From assembly GCA_014656175.1 (NCBI GenBank), contig BNBX01000004.1, positions 58,290-122,289 of the forward strand: 64,000 bases of DNA. Direction: 5' to 3'. Below, piece after piece: positions 6,799-16,180 of this stretch. How positions within the stretch are numbered: position 1 is the stretch's first letter; each line of letters opens with the position of its first letter. Below the pieces are notes generated by a model. It worked only from the letters and a program-made list of their open reading frames with translations, was not told where the DNA came from and ran no database searches. This DNA is from Streptomyces werraensis. Lineage in GTDB: Bacteria; Actinomycetota; Actinomycetes; Streptomycetales; Streptomycetaceae. Position numbers and translations under genes: made by a program.

Positions 6799-8052
6799 AT
6801 GACGGACGGTAAGCGGCGGCGCAGGGGTCTGGCGGCCGCGTCCGCTCTGCTCGGCGGAGTGCTGGTGCTCTCGGCGTGTTCCGGCGGGGGCGACGACGCC
6901 GCGGGGTCCGACGGCAAGGACACCTCGCAGGCGCAGGTCGACGAGGCGGCGGCCAAGAAGTCCTCCGAGGCGCAGATCAAGATCACGCCGAAGGACGGCT
7001 CGACGAACGCCTCCATCAACAACTCGGCCACGGTGACCGTCGAGAAGGGCGAGCTCACCGAGGTCACGATGACCACCGCCGACGGCACCGCCGTCGAGGG
7101 CCGGATATCGGCCGACAAGAAGAGCTGGAAGCCCAGCGGCCAGCTCGAGCGCGCCACCACCTACAAGCTGTCGGCCTCCGCGAAGGACCCCGAGGGCCTC
7201 GTCGCCCACGAGAACGCGTCCTTCACGACGGTCTCCCCGTCCAACAGCTTCATCGGCAACTTCACCCCGGACGACGGCACCACGGTGGGCGTCGGCATGC
7301 CGGTGTCGATCAACTTCGACAAGGCCATCACCAACAAGGCCGCCGTGCAGAAGGGCATCGAGGTGTCCTCCAGCAGCGGCCAGGAGGTGGCCTGCCACTG
7401 GTTCAACGCCAACCGCATGGACTGCCGCCCCGAGCAGTACTGGCAGGAGGGCTCCACCGTCACGCTGAAGCTGGCGCTCGACGGGGTCGAGGGCGCCGAG
7501 GGCGTCTACGGCGTCCAGCAGAAGACGGTCACCTTCAAGATCGGGCGCAACCAGGTCTCCTACGTCGACGCCGAGACCAAGCAGATGAAGGTCACGCAGA
7601 ACGGCAAGACCATCAAGACCATCCCGATCTCCGCCGGCGCGCCCGAGAACAAGACGTACGAGGGCCAGATGGTGATCTCCGAGAAGTTCAAGGAGACCCG
7701 GATGAACGGCGCCACGGTCGGCTTCACCGACGACGACGGCAAGGGCGAGTACGACATCAAGGACGTGCCGCACGCCATGCGTCTGAGCACCTCCGGCACC
7801 TTCATCCACGGCAACTACTGGGGCGCGAAGTCCATCTTCGGCAGCGTCAACACCAGCCACGGCTGCGTGGGTCTCGCCGACGCCAAGGGCGCCAACGACC
7901 CGAGCACCCCGGGCGCCTGGTTCTACAACAACTCGATCATCGGTGACGTGGTCGTCGTGCAGAACACCGGCGACAAGACCATCGCCCCGGACAACGGCCT
8001 CAATGGCTGGAACATGAGCTGGGAGCAGTGGAAGGCGGGCTCCGCGGTCTGA
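6799..8052 (+). CDS. L,D-transpeptidase lipoprotein
   Basis: Cell-envelope enzyme of 417 residues that would form 3-3 peptidoglycan crosslinks. A short basic N-terminus and hydrophobic segment end in the lipobox LSAC with lipid-modified Cys27. Two Ig-like domains (about 55-245) precede a YkuD catalytic domain with H337, H354 and nucleophile C356 in SHGCVGL. The tail GWNMSWEQW is typical of the actinobacterial lipoprotein LDTs. ATG at 6799 (or GTG at 6796) is preferred over ATG at 6784 because GGAG at 6787-6790 then sits at proper distance. A hairpin terminator follows. Outer-face location is inferred from the lipobox. Confidence 0.93.
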   Translation: MTDGKRRRRGLAAASALLGGVLVLSACSGGGDDAAGSDGKDTSQAQVDEAAAKKSSEAQIKITPKDGSTNASINNSATVTVEKGELTEVTMTTADGTAVEGRISADKKSWKPSGQLERATTYKLSASAKDPEGLVAHENASFTTVSPSNSFIGNFTPDDGTTVGVGMPVSINFDKAITNKAAVQKGIEVSSSSGQEVACHWFNANRMDCRPEQYWQEGSTVTLKLALDGVEGAEGVYGVQQKTVTFKIGRNQVSYVDAETKQMKVTQNGKTIKTIPISAGAPENKTYEGQMVISEKFKETRMNGATVGFTDDDGKGEYDIKDVPHAMRLSTSGTFIHGNYWGAKSIFGSVNTSHGCVGLADAKGANDPSTPGAWFYNNSIIGDVVVVQNTGDKTIAPDNGLNGWNMSWEQWKAGSAV

Positions 8053-8083
8053 CGCCCCCTCCGCCACGACGGACCCACACCAC

Positions 8084-8137
8084 ACGGCCGATGCCCTCGT
8101 CCCCTCCCTCGGGAGCGGTGACGGGGGCATCGGCCGT
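8084..8137 (+). terminator. hairpin terminator of the L,D-transpeptidase gene
   Basis: An 18-bp stem with one mismatch/wobble (8084-8101 with 8120-8137) around an 18-base loop lies 32 bases after the stop codon. Confidence 0.75.
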
Positions 8138-8234
8138 CCGGCGTCCCTCCCGCCCCAACCGCGCGGTTCTGTAACGGAGTTCCTGCGGGCACATCACAGT
8201 CACCCGGCGACTTCCCGACCACTGCCGAACCCCC

Positions 8235-8264
8235 TTGAGCCGCTTGATCACCGGTCGGCATACT
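8235..8264 (+). promoter_or_regulatory. candidate subtilase promoter TTGAGC-18-CATACT
   Basis: TTGAGC at 8235-8240 and CATACT at 8259-8264 are spaced 18 bases and lie about 80 bases before the TTG start at 8353. The remainder of the 300-base gap between the two genes shows only the upstream terminator. Confidence 0.4.
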
Positions 8265-8352
8265 CCGAGCACCGGGGGGTGCGCGCAGGCGTACGAGACC
8301 ACCCCCGGCCGGGTGACGCTTCTGCCGCCCGGAGACTTCGCTAGGGGGAACC

Positions 8353-11300
8353 TTGCGCAGACAAGTCAAAAGAGCATGCGCGGCCACGATCGCCACGGCG
8401 ACCGCCGTGGCGCTCGCGGCGGGCATGGCCGGCCCCGCGTCGGCGAACGGGGGGAACGGCACGGCCGCCGGGGCGTCCGCGAGCGCGGCGGCGCTCAAGG
8501 GGAAGCACCGCGTCACCCTCATCACCGGCGACCGGGTCGCCCTGGACGCCAAGGGCCGCGTCGTGGGCGTGGAGCCGGCCGAGGGCCGGGAGCACATACC
8601 CGTCCAGATCCGCCGCAGCGAGGGCCACACCCTGGTCGTCCCGGCCGACGCCGCCCGGCTGGTCGCGTCCGGCAAGCTGGACCAACGGCTGTTCGACGTC
8701 ACCGAGTTGAACAAGGCGGCGACCCGCACCGCGCACCGCGGCGGCCTGAAGGTCATCGTCGGCTACCGGGGCGCCGCGAAGACCGCCAAGGCCGACGTCC
8801 GTGACGCGGGCACGGTCCGCCGGGCGCTGACGTCCCTGAACGCGGACGCGGTGCAGACGCCGCACGAGGCCACCGCCGGGCTGTGGAAGGCCGTCACCGA
8901 CGGCGACCGCACCGCCTCCGGTGTCGCCCGCGTCTGGCTGGACGGCGTCCGCAAGGCGTCCCTGGACACCTCGGTCGGCCAGATCGGCACCCCCAAGGCG
9001 TGGGAGGCCGGCTACGACGGCAAGGGCGTCAAGATCGCCGTCCTGGACACCGGTGTGGACGCCACCCACCCCGACCTCAAGGGCCAGGTGAGCGCGGCCA
9101 AGAACTTCACCTCCGCGCCCGGCACCGGTGACGTGGTCGGCCACGGCACCCATGTCGCGTCCATCGCGGCCGGCACGGGCGCCCAGTCGAAGGGCAAGTA
9201 CAAGGGCGTCGCGCCCGGCGCGAAGATCCTCAACGGCAAGGTCCTCGACGACTCGGGCTTCGGCGACGACTCCGGGATCCTCGCCGGCATGGAGTGGGCG
9301 GCCGCCCAGGGCGCCGACATCGTCAACATGAGCCTCGGCGGCATGGACACCCCGGAGACCGACCCGCTGGAGGCGGCGGTCGACAAGCTGTCCGCCGAGA
9401 AGGGCATCCTCTTCGCCATCGCGGCGGGCAACGAGGGCCCGCAGTCGATCGGTTCGCCGGGCAGCGCGGACTCCGCCCTCACCGTCGGCGCCGTCGACGA
9501 CAAGGACAAGCTCGCCGAGTTCTCCTCCACCGGCCCGCGCCTCGGCGACGGCGCCGTCAAGCCGGACGTCACCGCCCCCGGCGTGGACATCACGGCCGCC
9601 TCGGCGAAGGGCAACGACATCGCCAAGGAGGTCGGCGAGAAGCCGGCCGGCTACATGACGATCTCCGGCACCTCGATGGCCACCCCGCACGTCGCGGGCG
9701 CCGCCGCGCTGCTCAAGCAGCAGCACCCGGAGTGGAAGTACGCCGAGCTGAAGGGCGCGCTCACCGCCTCCGCCAAGGACGGCAAGTACACCCCGTTCGA
9801 GCAGGGCTCGGGCCGCGTCCAGGTGGACAAGGCGATCGCGCAGACCGTGATCGCGGAGCCGGTGTCGCTGAGCTTCGGCGTGCAGCAGTGGCCGCACGCC
9901 GACGACAAGCCGGTCACCAAGAAGCTCACCTACCGCAACCTCGGCACCGAGGACGTCACGCTGAAGCTGACGTCGACCGCGACCGACCCGAAGGGCAAGG
10001 CCGCCCCGGCCGGCTTCTTCACCCTCGGCGCCTCCACCCTGACCGTCCCGGCGAACGGCACGGCCTCCGTGGACGTCACCGCCGACACCCGCCTCGGCGG
10101 CACGGTCGACGGCACGTACTCGGCGTACGTGATCGCCACCGGCGCCGGCCAGAGCGTGCGCACCGCCGCCGCGGTGGAGCGCGAGGTCGAGTCCTACACC
10201 GTCACGCTGAAGGTCCTCGACCGCTCCGGCAAGGCGACCCCGAACTACTCGACGTACCTGTCGGGCCTCACCGGCCTGGGCAAGGACCGGTCGTTCGCGC
10301 CGTACGAGGCCGACGGCACCGTCAGCGTGCGCGTGCCCAAGGGCGGTTACGTCCTGGACGCCAGCGTGTTCGTGGGCGCCGACCCGGAGAAGTGGCAGGG
10401 CGCCGACTGGCTCGCCCAGCCCAAGCTGGACGTCACCAGGAACACCACGGTGACGCTGGACGCCCGCAAGGCCGAGCCGGTCAAGGTCACCGTGCCGGGC
10501 AAGGGCGCCAAGGCGCAGTTCGCCCTGAGCGACTACACCGTAGAGACCAAGGACAGCGCGGTCTCCTACGGCTGGTGGCTGGAGAACTTCAGCGGCTTCC
10601 GCACCGCGCACCTCGGCCCGCAGATCACCGACGGCACGCTGAGCCAGCAGTGGAACGCCCACTTCAGCAACGGCGCCAAGGCACAGTACAGCGCCGTCAG
10701 CGGCGGCAAGGTGAAGAAGGTCGCCACCGGCTACACCCGTGCCTTCAAGGCCAAGGAGTTCGCCACCGTCCAGGTCGGCATGGGCGCCGCGGCGAGCGGC
10801 AAGAAGGGCGCCGTCTCCGCGTACGGCTGGCTGCCCGGCGGCTCGGGCGCGTCCGGCTTCTCCCAGGAGCAGAAGCTGCCCAGCACCCGCACGCTGTACC
10901 TGTCCACGGTCAACGGCGTGACGTGGGACCTCGACTTCGAGCAGCTCGGCGGGGTCGACGAGGAGGGCTGGCCCGTCTACGACGCCGGCTACACCATCGG
11001 CGTCGGCAGGACCTACAAGGGCGGCAAGACCTACAAGGAGACCGTGAACACGGCCGTCTTCGGCCCGCGTCTCACCTCGTCCTACGGCGTCTTCCGCGAC
11101 GGCAACGGCATCTACGGCCTCATCCCGCTGTTCGCCGACGGCAAGGGCCACGCGGGTTCCTCCGACTACTCCTCCGCCGTCACGACCCTCTACCGCAACG
11201 GCAAGAAGGTCGGCTCCAACAACGACCCGCTGTTCGGCGAAAAGGCCTTCACCGTCCCGTCCGGTGACGCCGCCTACCGGCTGACCACCTCGGTCAAGCG

Positions 11301-11685
11301 GAGCGCCAAGGTCGCCGCCGCGTCCACGCGCATCGACGCGAGCTGGACCTTCCGGTCCAAGAAGACGTCGGGCGAGAAGCAGCTGCCCGTCTCCTCGGCC
11401 CGGTTCGCCGCGGTCACGGGGCTGGACAGCAAGGTCGCGGCCGGCAAGAAGGCCACCTTCCCGGTCGTCGTGGAGGGCGCCGCCAAGGGCAAGAACCTCA
11501 AGTCCCTGGCGGTGTACGTCTCCTACAACGGCGGCAAGACCTGGAAGAAGACCACGGTCACGAAGGGCAAGGTCACCGTCAAGAACCCCGCGAAGGGCAA
11601 GGCGGTCTCCCTCCGCGCCAAGATCACCGACAAGAAGGGCAACGCGTCCCTGATCACGGTCTACAACGCCTACTACGGCAAGTAG
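8353..11685 (+). CDS. secreted S8 family subtilisin-like serine protease
   Basis: Large extracellular protease of 1110 residues. Residues 1-33 form a signal peptide ending near GPASAN; a propeptide-like region follows to about 205. The catalytic domain (about 215-500) has the full triad: D232 in AVLDTGVD, H264 in GHGTHVAS, S441 in SGTSMATPHVAG, and oxyanion N360 in AAGNEGP. The remaining 600 residues are beta-rich accessory domains, as in other streptomycete multidomain subtilases, perhaps for substrate or wall binding. The start is TTG at 8353 behind AGGGGGAA. Many lysines suit a secreted protein. A perfect 17-bp terminator stem follows. Substrate is unknown; a role in nutrient protein breakdown or wall-protein processing is inference. 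Confidence 0.95.
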   Translation: MRRQVKRACAATIATATAVALAAGMAGPASANGGNGTAAGASASAAALKGKHRVTLITGDRVALDAKGRVVGVEPAEGREHIPVQIRRSEGHTLVVPADAARLVASGKLDQRLFDVTELNKAATRTAHRGGLKVIVGYRGAAKTAKADVRDAGTVRRALTSLNADAVQTPHEATAGLWKAVTDGDRTASGVARVWLDGVRKASLDTSVGQIGTPKAWEAGYDGKGVKIAVLDTGVDATHPDLKGQVSAAKNFTSAPGTGDVVGHGTHVASIAAGTGAQSKGKYKGVAPGAKILNGKVLDDSGFGDDSGILAGMEWAAAQGADIVNMSLGGMDTPETDPLEAAVDKLSAEKGILFAIAAGNEGPQSIGSPGSADSALTVGAVDDKDKLAEFSSTGPRLGDGAVKPDVTAPGVDITAASAKGNDIAKEVGEKPAGYMTISGTSMATPHVAGAAALLKQQHPEWKYAELKGALTASAKDGKYTPFEQGSGRVQVDKAIAQTVIAEPVSLSFGVQQWPHADDKPVTKKLTYRNLGTEDVTLKLTSTATDPKGKAAPAGFFTLGASTLTVPANGTASVDVTADTRLGGTVDGTYSAYVIATGAGQSVRTAAAVEREVESYTVTLKVLDRSGKATPNYSTYLSGLTGLGKDRSFAPYEADGTVSVRVPKGGYVLDASVFVGADPEKWQGADWLAQPKLDVTRNTTVTLDARKAEPVKVTVPGKGAKAQFALSDYTVETKDSAVSYGWWLENFSGFRTAHLGPQITDGTLSQQWNAHFSNGAKAQYSAVSGGKVKKVATGYTRAFKAKEFATVQVGMGAAASGKKGAVSAYGWLPGGSGASGFSQEQKLPSTRTLYLSTVNGVTWDLDFEQLGGVDEEGWPVYDAGYTIGVGRTYKGGKTYKETVNTAVFGPRLTSSYGVFRDGNGIYGLIPLFADGKGHAGSSDYSSAVTTLYRNGKKVGSNNDPLFGEKAFTVPSGDAAYRLTTSVKRSAKVAAASTRIDASWTFRSKKTSGEKQLPVSSARFAAVTGLDSKVAAGKKATFPVVVEGAAKGKNLKSLAVYVSYNGGKTWKKTTVTKGKVTVKNPAKGKAVSLRAKITDKKGNASLITVYNAYYGK

Positions 11686-12668
11686 TCCGACCCCGGCGAC
11701 GGCCCGCCGGAGGCACCTGCCTCCGGCGGGCCGTTCCCGTGTCCGTCCCGCCCTCGGGCGGCCGGTGTCCGTGGCCCGTCCGCCGGCGCGTCCGCGTTCC
11801 AGCTGCCCAGCAGACGCAGCGCCTCGGCCGACGGCGACCCGGACTCCGCGAAGTACGTCACCAGCGACTGCTCGGCCTCCCCGGCCGGGCGGAACGACTC
11901 CCACAGCAGCGTCAGCTCACCGACCAGCGGGTGCCGCAGCCGCTTCACGCCGTGGCTCTTCTCCTTGACGTCGTGCCGCGCCCACAGCGTGCGGAACTCC
12001 TCGCTCTTCACGGACAGTTCGCCCACCAGCGCGGACAGCGCGGGGTCGTCCGGGTGCCGTCCCGCGTCCATGCGCAGATAGGCGACCATGTCGCAGGCCT
12101 TCTGCTCCCACTCCACGAACAGCTCGCGCTGCGCGGGGTCGAGGAAGACCATCCGCGCCCAGTTGCGCTCCTGCGGCGGCAGCGCGCCCCAGTCGCCGAA
12201 GACCGCCGTCGCCATCCGGTTCCAGGCGAGGATCTCCGAGCGCCGGCCCACCACGTACGCCGGGACCGTCTCCATCGCGTCCAGCAGTTGCCGCAGCGCC
12301 GGACGGGCCTGACGGCTGCGGGGCTCCGGGCGCCTGGCGCGCCGGCCCGGCCGGGCGAGATGCGTCAGATGCGCGTGCTCGGCGTCGCTCAGCCGCAGCG
12401 CGCGGGCGATCGCGTCGAGGACCTCCGTCGACACGTTGCGCCCGTTGCCCTGCTCCAGGCGTGTGTAGTACGCCACGGACACCCCGGCGAGCTGCGCCAG
12501 CTCCTCCCGGCGCAGACCGGGCACCCTGCGGTGCCGCCCGAGGTCCGGCAGTCCCACGTCCTGCGGCTTCAGCCGGGCCCGCCGTGTGCGCAGGAACTCG
12601 CTCAGCTCGGCACGAGGGTCCAGGCCGCCGCCCCGGGCGCCGGCCGGGTCGTCCCTGTGCTCGTCCAT
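11673..12668 (-). CDS. XRE-family regulator with MmyB-like ligand domain
   Basis: A 331-residue DNA-binding regulator. The N-terminal helix-turn-helix (about 40-100) contains LRREELAQLAGVSVAYYTRLE, the signature of the MmyB/XRE group; the middle (about 130-280) is the MmyB-like ligand-binding domain with YVVGRRSEILAWN. Start ATG at 12668 begins MDEHRDDP. It is divergent from the alcohol dehydrogenase gene 177 bases away, a common streptomycete pairing in which the regulator controls the dehydrogenase. Its last codons run through the terminator hairpin of the convergent subtilase gene and overlap that gene by 13 bases, which makes the Gly/Pro/Ser-rich C-terminal 20 residues look dispensable. 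Confidence 0.88.
   Translation of the reverse strand: MDEHRDDPAGARGGGLDPRAELSEFLRTRRARLKPQDVGLPDLGRHRRVPGLRREELAQLAGVSVAYYTRLEQGNGRNVSTEVLDAIARALRLSDAEHAHLTHLARPGRRARRPEPRSRQARPALRQLLDAMETVPAYVVGRRSEILAWNRMATAVFGDWGALPPQERNWARMVFLDPAQRELFVEWEQKACDMVAYLRMDAGRHPDDPALSALVGELSVKSEEFRTLWARHDVKEKSHGVKRLRHPLVGELTLLWESFRPAGEAEQSLVTYFAESGSPSAEALRLLGSWNADAPADGPRTPAARGRDGHGNGPPEAGASGGPSPGSDYLP
11699..11734. terminator. perfect 17-bp hairpin terminator inside the regulator 3' end
   Basis: Arms 11699-11715 and 11718-11734 are perfectly complementary with a two-base formal loop. It lies 13 bases after the subtilase stop and within the last codons of the opposing regulator gene. Confidence 0.85.
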
Positions 12669-12698
12669 ACGTCCATGGTGCCCGTTCGTACGCACCTC

Positions 12699-12739
12699 GT
12701 GCCTGTCCCCGCCAGTGGTAGGCACAGCGTGCGTAGGCA
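12699..12739. promoter_or_regulatory. candidate operator in the regulator/dehydrogenase divergent region
   Basis: GTGCCT at 12699-12704 and AGGCAC at 12720-12725 form an inverted repeat, and GTAGGCA is directly repeated at 12718-12724 and 12733-12739 (15-base period). This suits binding by the adjacent MmyB-type regulator. Confidence 0.35.
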
Positions 12740-12845
12740 ACCCGGAAGTCTGGGTACGCGCCGCCCGTTGTCGCAGGCTGGACACCGTGCGGGCCCGGGA
12801 TGAGACGTTCCGGGCGCACGACCCCCTCAGGAGGAGAAACTTCGT

Positions 12846-13886
12846 ATGACCACTGTCGCCGCGTACGCCGCGCCCGCCGCCAAGGCACCGCTGGAGCGCA
12901 CCACCATCGAGCGGCGGGCCGTCCGCGAGCACGACGTGCTGATCGACATCAAGTTCGCCGGGATCTGCCACTCGGACATCCACCAGGTCCGTGAGGGCTG
13001 GGGCGAGGCGATCTTCCCCATGGTCCCCGGCCACGAGATAGCGGGCGTCGTCTCCGAGGTCGGCCCCGGCGTGACCCGCTTCAAGGTCGGCGACCGGGTG
13101 GGCGTCGGCTGCATGGTCGACTCCTGCCGCGAGTGCGAGATGTGCCGGGCCGGCAAGGAGCAGTACTGCCTCCAGGGCCAGACGCCGACGTACAACGGCA
13201 TCGGCCGGGACGGCGAACCCACCTACGGCGGCTACTCCGAGAAGGTCGTCGTGGACGAGAACTTCGTCGTGCGCATCCCCGACGGGCTCGCCCTCGACGT
13301 CGCCGCGCCGCTGCTGTGCGCGGGCATCACCCTGTACTCCCCGCTGAAGCGCTTCGGCGCGGGCCCCGGCCGCAAGGTCGCGATCGTCGGCATGGGCGGC
13401 CTGGGCCACATGGGCGTGAAGATCGCGCACGCGATGGGCGCCGAGGTGACGGTGCTGTCGCAGTCCCTGCGCAAGAAGGACGACGGGCTGCGGCTGGGCG
13501 CCGACCACTACTACGCCACCAGCGACCCGAAGACCTTCGAGGAGCTGCGCGGCTCCTTCGACCTGATCGTGTCGACGGTGTCGGCACCGCTGGACTTCGG
13601 CGCGTACCTGTCGCTGCTGAAGCCCGAGGGGACGCTGGCGAACGTGGGCGCCCCGGAGGAGCCGGTGTCGCTGAACCTGTTCTCGCTGATCGGCGGCGGC
13701 CGGTCGCTGGCCGGCTCGATGATCGGCGGCATCCCGGAGACCCAGGAGACGCTGGACTTCTGCGCCGAGCACGGCATCGGGGCGGAGATCGAGCTGATCG
13801 CGGCGTCCGAGATCAACGAGGCCTACGAGCGCGTCGAGAACAGCGACGTGCGCTACCGCTTCGTGATCGACACGGCGACGATCTGA
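12846..13886 (+). CDS. zinc-dependent NAD(P) alcohol dehydrogenase (CAD/YahK type)
   Basis: Medium-chain dehydrogenase of 346 residues that would reduce aldehydes or oxidise alcohols. Catalytic zinc ligands are C41 (GICHSD) and H63-E64 (PGHEIAG); structural zinc cysteines lie in [15 protein letters not shown] (about 94-108). The Rossmann motif is GMGGLGHMG near 183-191. After strand beta-2 the sequence has Ser and Lys residues (SQSLRKK) rather than an acidic residue, which favours NADP(H), as in the cinnamyl-alcohol/YahK group. An AGGAGGAGA ribosome site precedes ATG at 12846. Divergent from an MmyB-type regulator, so probably induced by an aldehyde-type signal. A strong terminator follows. 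Confidence 0.92.
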   Translation: MTTVAAYAAPAAKAPLERTTIERRAVREHDVLIDIKFAGICHSDIHQVREGWGEAIFPMVPGHEIAGVVSEVGPGVTRFKVGDRVGVGCMVDSCRECEMCRAGKEQYCLQGQTPTYNGIGRDGEPTYGGYSEKVVVDENFVVRIPDGLALDVAAPLLCAGITLYSPLKRFGAGPGRKVAIVGMGGLGHMGVKIAHAMGAEVTVLSQSLRKKDDGLRLGADHYYATSDPKTFEELRGSFDLIVSTVSAPLDFGAYLSLLKPEGTLANVGAPEEPVSLNLFSLIGGGRSLAGSMIGGIPETQETLDFCAEHGIGAEIELIAASEINEAYERVENSDVRYRFVIDTATI

Positions 13887-13895
13887 ATCCGCGCG

Positions 13896-13935
13896 CACCG
13901 GACCGCCGCGGCCCTGCTGCCGCGGCGGTCCGGTG
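13896..13935 (+). terminator. perfect 16-bp hairpin terminator after the dehydrogenase
   Basis: Arms 13896-13911 and 13920-13935 pair perfectly around an eight-base loop, ten bases after the stop codon. Confidence 0.85.
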
Positions 13936-13974
13936 CCGGACGACTACGACGCCGTGGCCCGGGAAGGCGGCACG

Positions 13975-14142
13975 GTGACGATCAGCCCGCCGACCGGCCC
14001 CACCCGGCCGCAGCCGTCGCAGGAGGCACCGGTGCAGGAAGGACCCGCCGCGCCCGAGGACGCGCCCGCCCCTCCCCTCGCGGAGGATCCGGAGGAGGAG
14101 GGCCTGTCCCTGGACGCCCTGCCGCCCGCCTGGACCGCCTGA
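13975..14142 (+). CDS. small Pro/Glu-rich hypothetical protein
   Basis: A 55-residue frame from GTG at 13975 with a well-spaced GGAAGG site (13962-13967). An in-frame GTG at 13933 was rejected because it lies in the terminator stem of the preceding gene. The product is soluble, acidic and Pro-rich, ending LSLDALPPAWTA. No family is recognised, and the size and composition leave open that it is not expressed. It converges on the next gene, 42 bases away. Confidence 0.35.
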   Translation: MTISPPTGPTRPQPSQEAPVQEGPAAPEDAPAPPLAEDPEEEGLSLDALPPAWTA

Positions 14143-14184
14143 GCCGTCCCGCTCCTCCTCCGGGCAGCGCCGTGGTGCGGGACG

Positions 14185-14868
14185 TCACGCGTCCGTGTAC
14201 TCCACGTACAGAGGGCTCGCGACCAGCAGGCCGGGCGGCTTCGTGGCGGGAAAGCCCGTGGTGACGCGGGCGTAGCCGCGCATCGTCGCCGCCGTCTCCG
14301 GGTGGGTCTGGGCGTCGATGCGGGCCAGGAGGGCGTGGAGGGCGCCGACCAGGGAGGGGCGGCGGCCGTCCGGGCCGGTGCCGAGGTCGTCGGAGAGGGC
14401 GGCGAGCAGCGCGCCGGGCGCGCTGGCGTCGGAGCCGAGGAGGTTCCGCACGAGCGTGCCGGACTGCCGGGTCTCGTCGGTGACGCGGGCCGGCGGACCC
14501 GCGATCAGATGGTCCACCGAGCCGTGCAGCAGCAGCCGGACCGGGCGGTCCGGTTCCGGGGTGTCCGCGAAGAACACCATCGTCGGGTCGGCGCCGTCCA
14601 GGACGAAGTAGTTGAGCGGCGCCTCGAAGGCGATCCACTGCCCCGGCCGCACCCCCGCCTCCGTGTACCAGCGCGCCGACTCCTCGACCCGGCGCACCAC
14701 CCGCAGCAGATGCCTGCCCCACAGATCGGACGTGGGCCCGGGCGACGGGTCCACCTCCACCCCGCCGAACGGCGTGGAGACGCTGACCCGCTGCCGGGGC
14801 CACGCGGACCGCAGTCCGGGCAGAAACTGCGAGAGTTTCCGGTCGGACAGGTAGATGACTTCCTGCAC
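14185..14868 (-). CDS. SAVMC3_10250-type hypothetical protein
   Basis: A soluble 227-residue protein whose beginning (VQEVIYLSDRKLSQFLPGL) and layout recall a streptomycete family of unknown function named after SAVMC3_10250; this rests on memory of the family. No catalytic motif or membrane segment is visible. GTG at 14868 is preferred over GTG at 14886 because GGAG then lies about five bases upstream. It follows the Ser/Thr kinase gene by 48 bases on the same strand, so the two may form an operon, making it a possible kinase partner or substrate (inference). Confidence 0.65.
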   Translation of the reverse strand: MQEVIYLSDRKLSQFLPGLRSAWPRQRVSVSTPFGGVEVDPSPGPTSDLWGRHLLRVVRRVEESARWYTEAGVRPGQWIAFEAPLNYFVLDGADPTMVFFADTPEPDRPVRLLLHGSVDHLIAGPPARVTDETRQSGTLVRNLLGSDASAPGALLAALSDDLGTGPDGRRPSLVGALHALLARIDAQTHPETAATMRGYARVTTGFPATKPPGLLVASPLYVEYTDA

Positions 14869-14916
14869 TCCTGCTCCGTTCTTCACACGTCCCCGTCGTT
14901 CACACGTCCCGGCTCG

Positions 14917-16071
14917 TCACACGTCCTGGAGTCCCAGGAACTCGAAGGCCGCCGGCGGCAGCAGCTCCGAGGGCCGGAAGAGCCCGTCCGGGCCCGGCTC
15001 CATGTCCCGCACGACGCGGTCCAGCAGCTCGTCGAGGCGGGGGCGGTCGTCCGGGTCCGGCCGCAGGCAGGGCGCGACGACGTCCACGAAGGCGTCCGGC
15101 ACCCCGCTCAGGTCGGGCGCCTCGGTCTGCATGCGGAGCATGGTGCGCACGGGGTCGCTGCCCGGGTACGGGCTGTGCCCGGTCGCGGCGAACACGAGCA
15201 CCGCGCCCAGTGCGTACACGTCGCTCGCGGACGTCACCTTCCGGGCGTCCAGCGCCTGCTCGGGCGACATGTAGGCGGGCGTGCCCAGCGTGGTGTGCGC
15301 GACGGTCAGCTTGCTGGCCGCCGCTGCCGCCGCCAGGGCGAGCCCGAAGTCGATCACGCGCAGGCCGTCCACGCCGACCAGCACGTTGGACGGCTTGAGG
15401 TCGCGGTGGACGATGTCCGCCGCGTGCACCGAGCGCAGCGCCTCCACCGCCTGCGCGGCCACCCAGAGCAGTGCCCTCAGCGGCAGCGGCCCGCACGCGT
15501 CGACGAGGTCCTTCAGGGACGGCGCCGAGACGTAGGCGGTGGCCAGCCAGGGGATGTCCCCGGTGGTGTCCGCGTCCACGACGGGTGGTGCGTAGAAGCC
15601 GTTCACGCCCCGCGCGGCGGCCACCTCACGCTGGAAGCGCCTGCGGAACTCCAGGTCGTCGGCCAATTCCTCCTTGACGACCTTGACGGCGAGCAGCCGC
15701 CCGGCCGGGGTGCGTCCGAGGAACACCCGGCCCATCGACCCGCTGCCGATCCGCCGCAGCACCGTGTACGGCCCGACCCGGCGCGGGTCGAAGCGCTGCA
15801 GCGGCTTCCAGCGGGACGTGGGGTCCCACTCGTGATGCGTCGGGCGCAGCACCGAGCCGGCGGGCGGCGCCGCGGGCGACGGCACCCGGGGCAGGGACGC
15901 GGCCGTCCCCTGCACGACGCCCAGGGCGTCGATCAGCTCCCGGACCACCGTCGCCTCGACGGTGGCCGACGCCGACCGTACGAAGTGGCCCAGCTCGGTC
16001 ATCTTGTCCAGGACGACCTTGCTGTCGACCCCGGCCTTCTCGGCCAGCTCGTAGACCCGCACGTTCGCCAC
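14917..16071 (-). CDS. Ser/Thr protein kinase fused to an IF2 N-terminal domain
   Basis: A 384-residue soluble protein. Residues 1-50 ([18 protein letters not shown], then [19 protein letters not shown]) closely resemble the N-terminal domain of bacterial translation initiation factor IF2. A linker to about 100 leads to a eukaryotic-type kinase domain: Gly-rich loop GSGSMGRV (109-116), lysine K130 in AVKVV, catalytic HRDLKPSN with H222-R223-D224, DFG at 241-243 and SPE in place of APE. All catalytic residues are present, so it should be active. There is no membrane segment or PASTA sensor. GTG at 16071 has GGAGGAG six bases upstream and was chosen over GTG at 16086. A link to translation or RNA is inferred from the IF2-type domain alone. 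Confidence 0.88.
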   Translation of the reverse strand: MANVRVYELAEKAGVDSKVVLDKMTELGHFVRSASATVEATVVRELIDALGVVQGTAASLPRVPSPAAPPAGSVLRPTHHEWDPTSRWKPLQRFDPRRVGPYTVLRRIGSGSMGRVFLGRTPAGRLLAVKVVKEELADDLEFRRRFQREVAAARGVNGFYAPPVVDADTTGDIPWLATAYVSAPSLKDLVDACGPLPLRALLWVAAQAVEALRSVHAADIVHRDLKPSNVLVGVDGLRVIDFGLALAAAAAASKLTVAHTTLGTPAYMSPEQALDARKVTSASDVYALGAVLVFAATGHSPYPGSDPVRTMLRMQTEAPDLSGVPDAFVDVVAPCLRPDPDDRPRLDELLDRVVRDMEPGPDGLFRPSELLPPAAFEFLGLQDV

Positions 16072-16180
16072 ACCCGACTCCTCCACCGACAGGCCCGTCC
16101 TGGCCTCGCAGGGGTCAAGAATATGGGTGCGGACGGGTCAAAATAGGGACAAACACCGGGGCGTCGCGCGGGTGTTGACG

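Noticed and set aside
8341..11904. Long minus-strand open frame across the subtilase gene
   Set aside because: It is a GC-bias shadow: composition is Gly/Arg/Leu/Val-rich without motifs, and the plus strand carries a full signal peptide and catalytic triad.
13933..13974. GTG at 13933 as start of the small Pro/Glu-rich protein
   Set aside because: It lies in the right arm of a perfect terminator stem; GTG at 13975 has a properly spaced GGAAGG.
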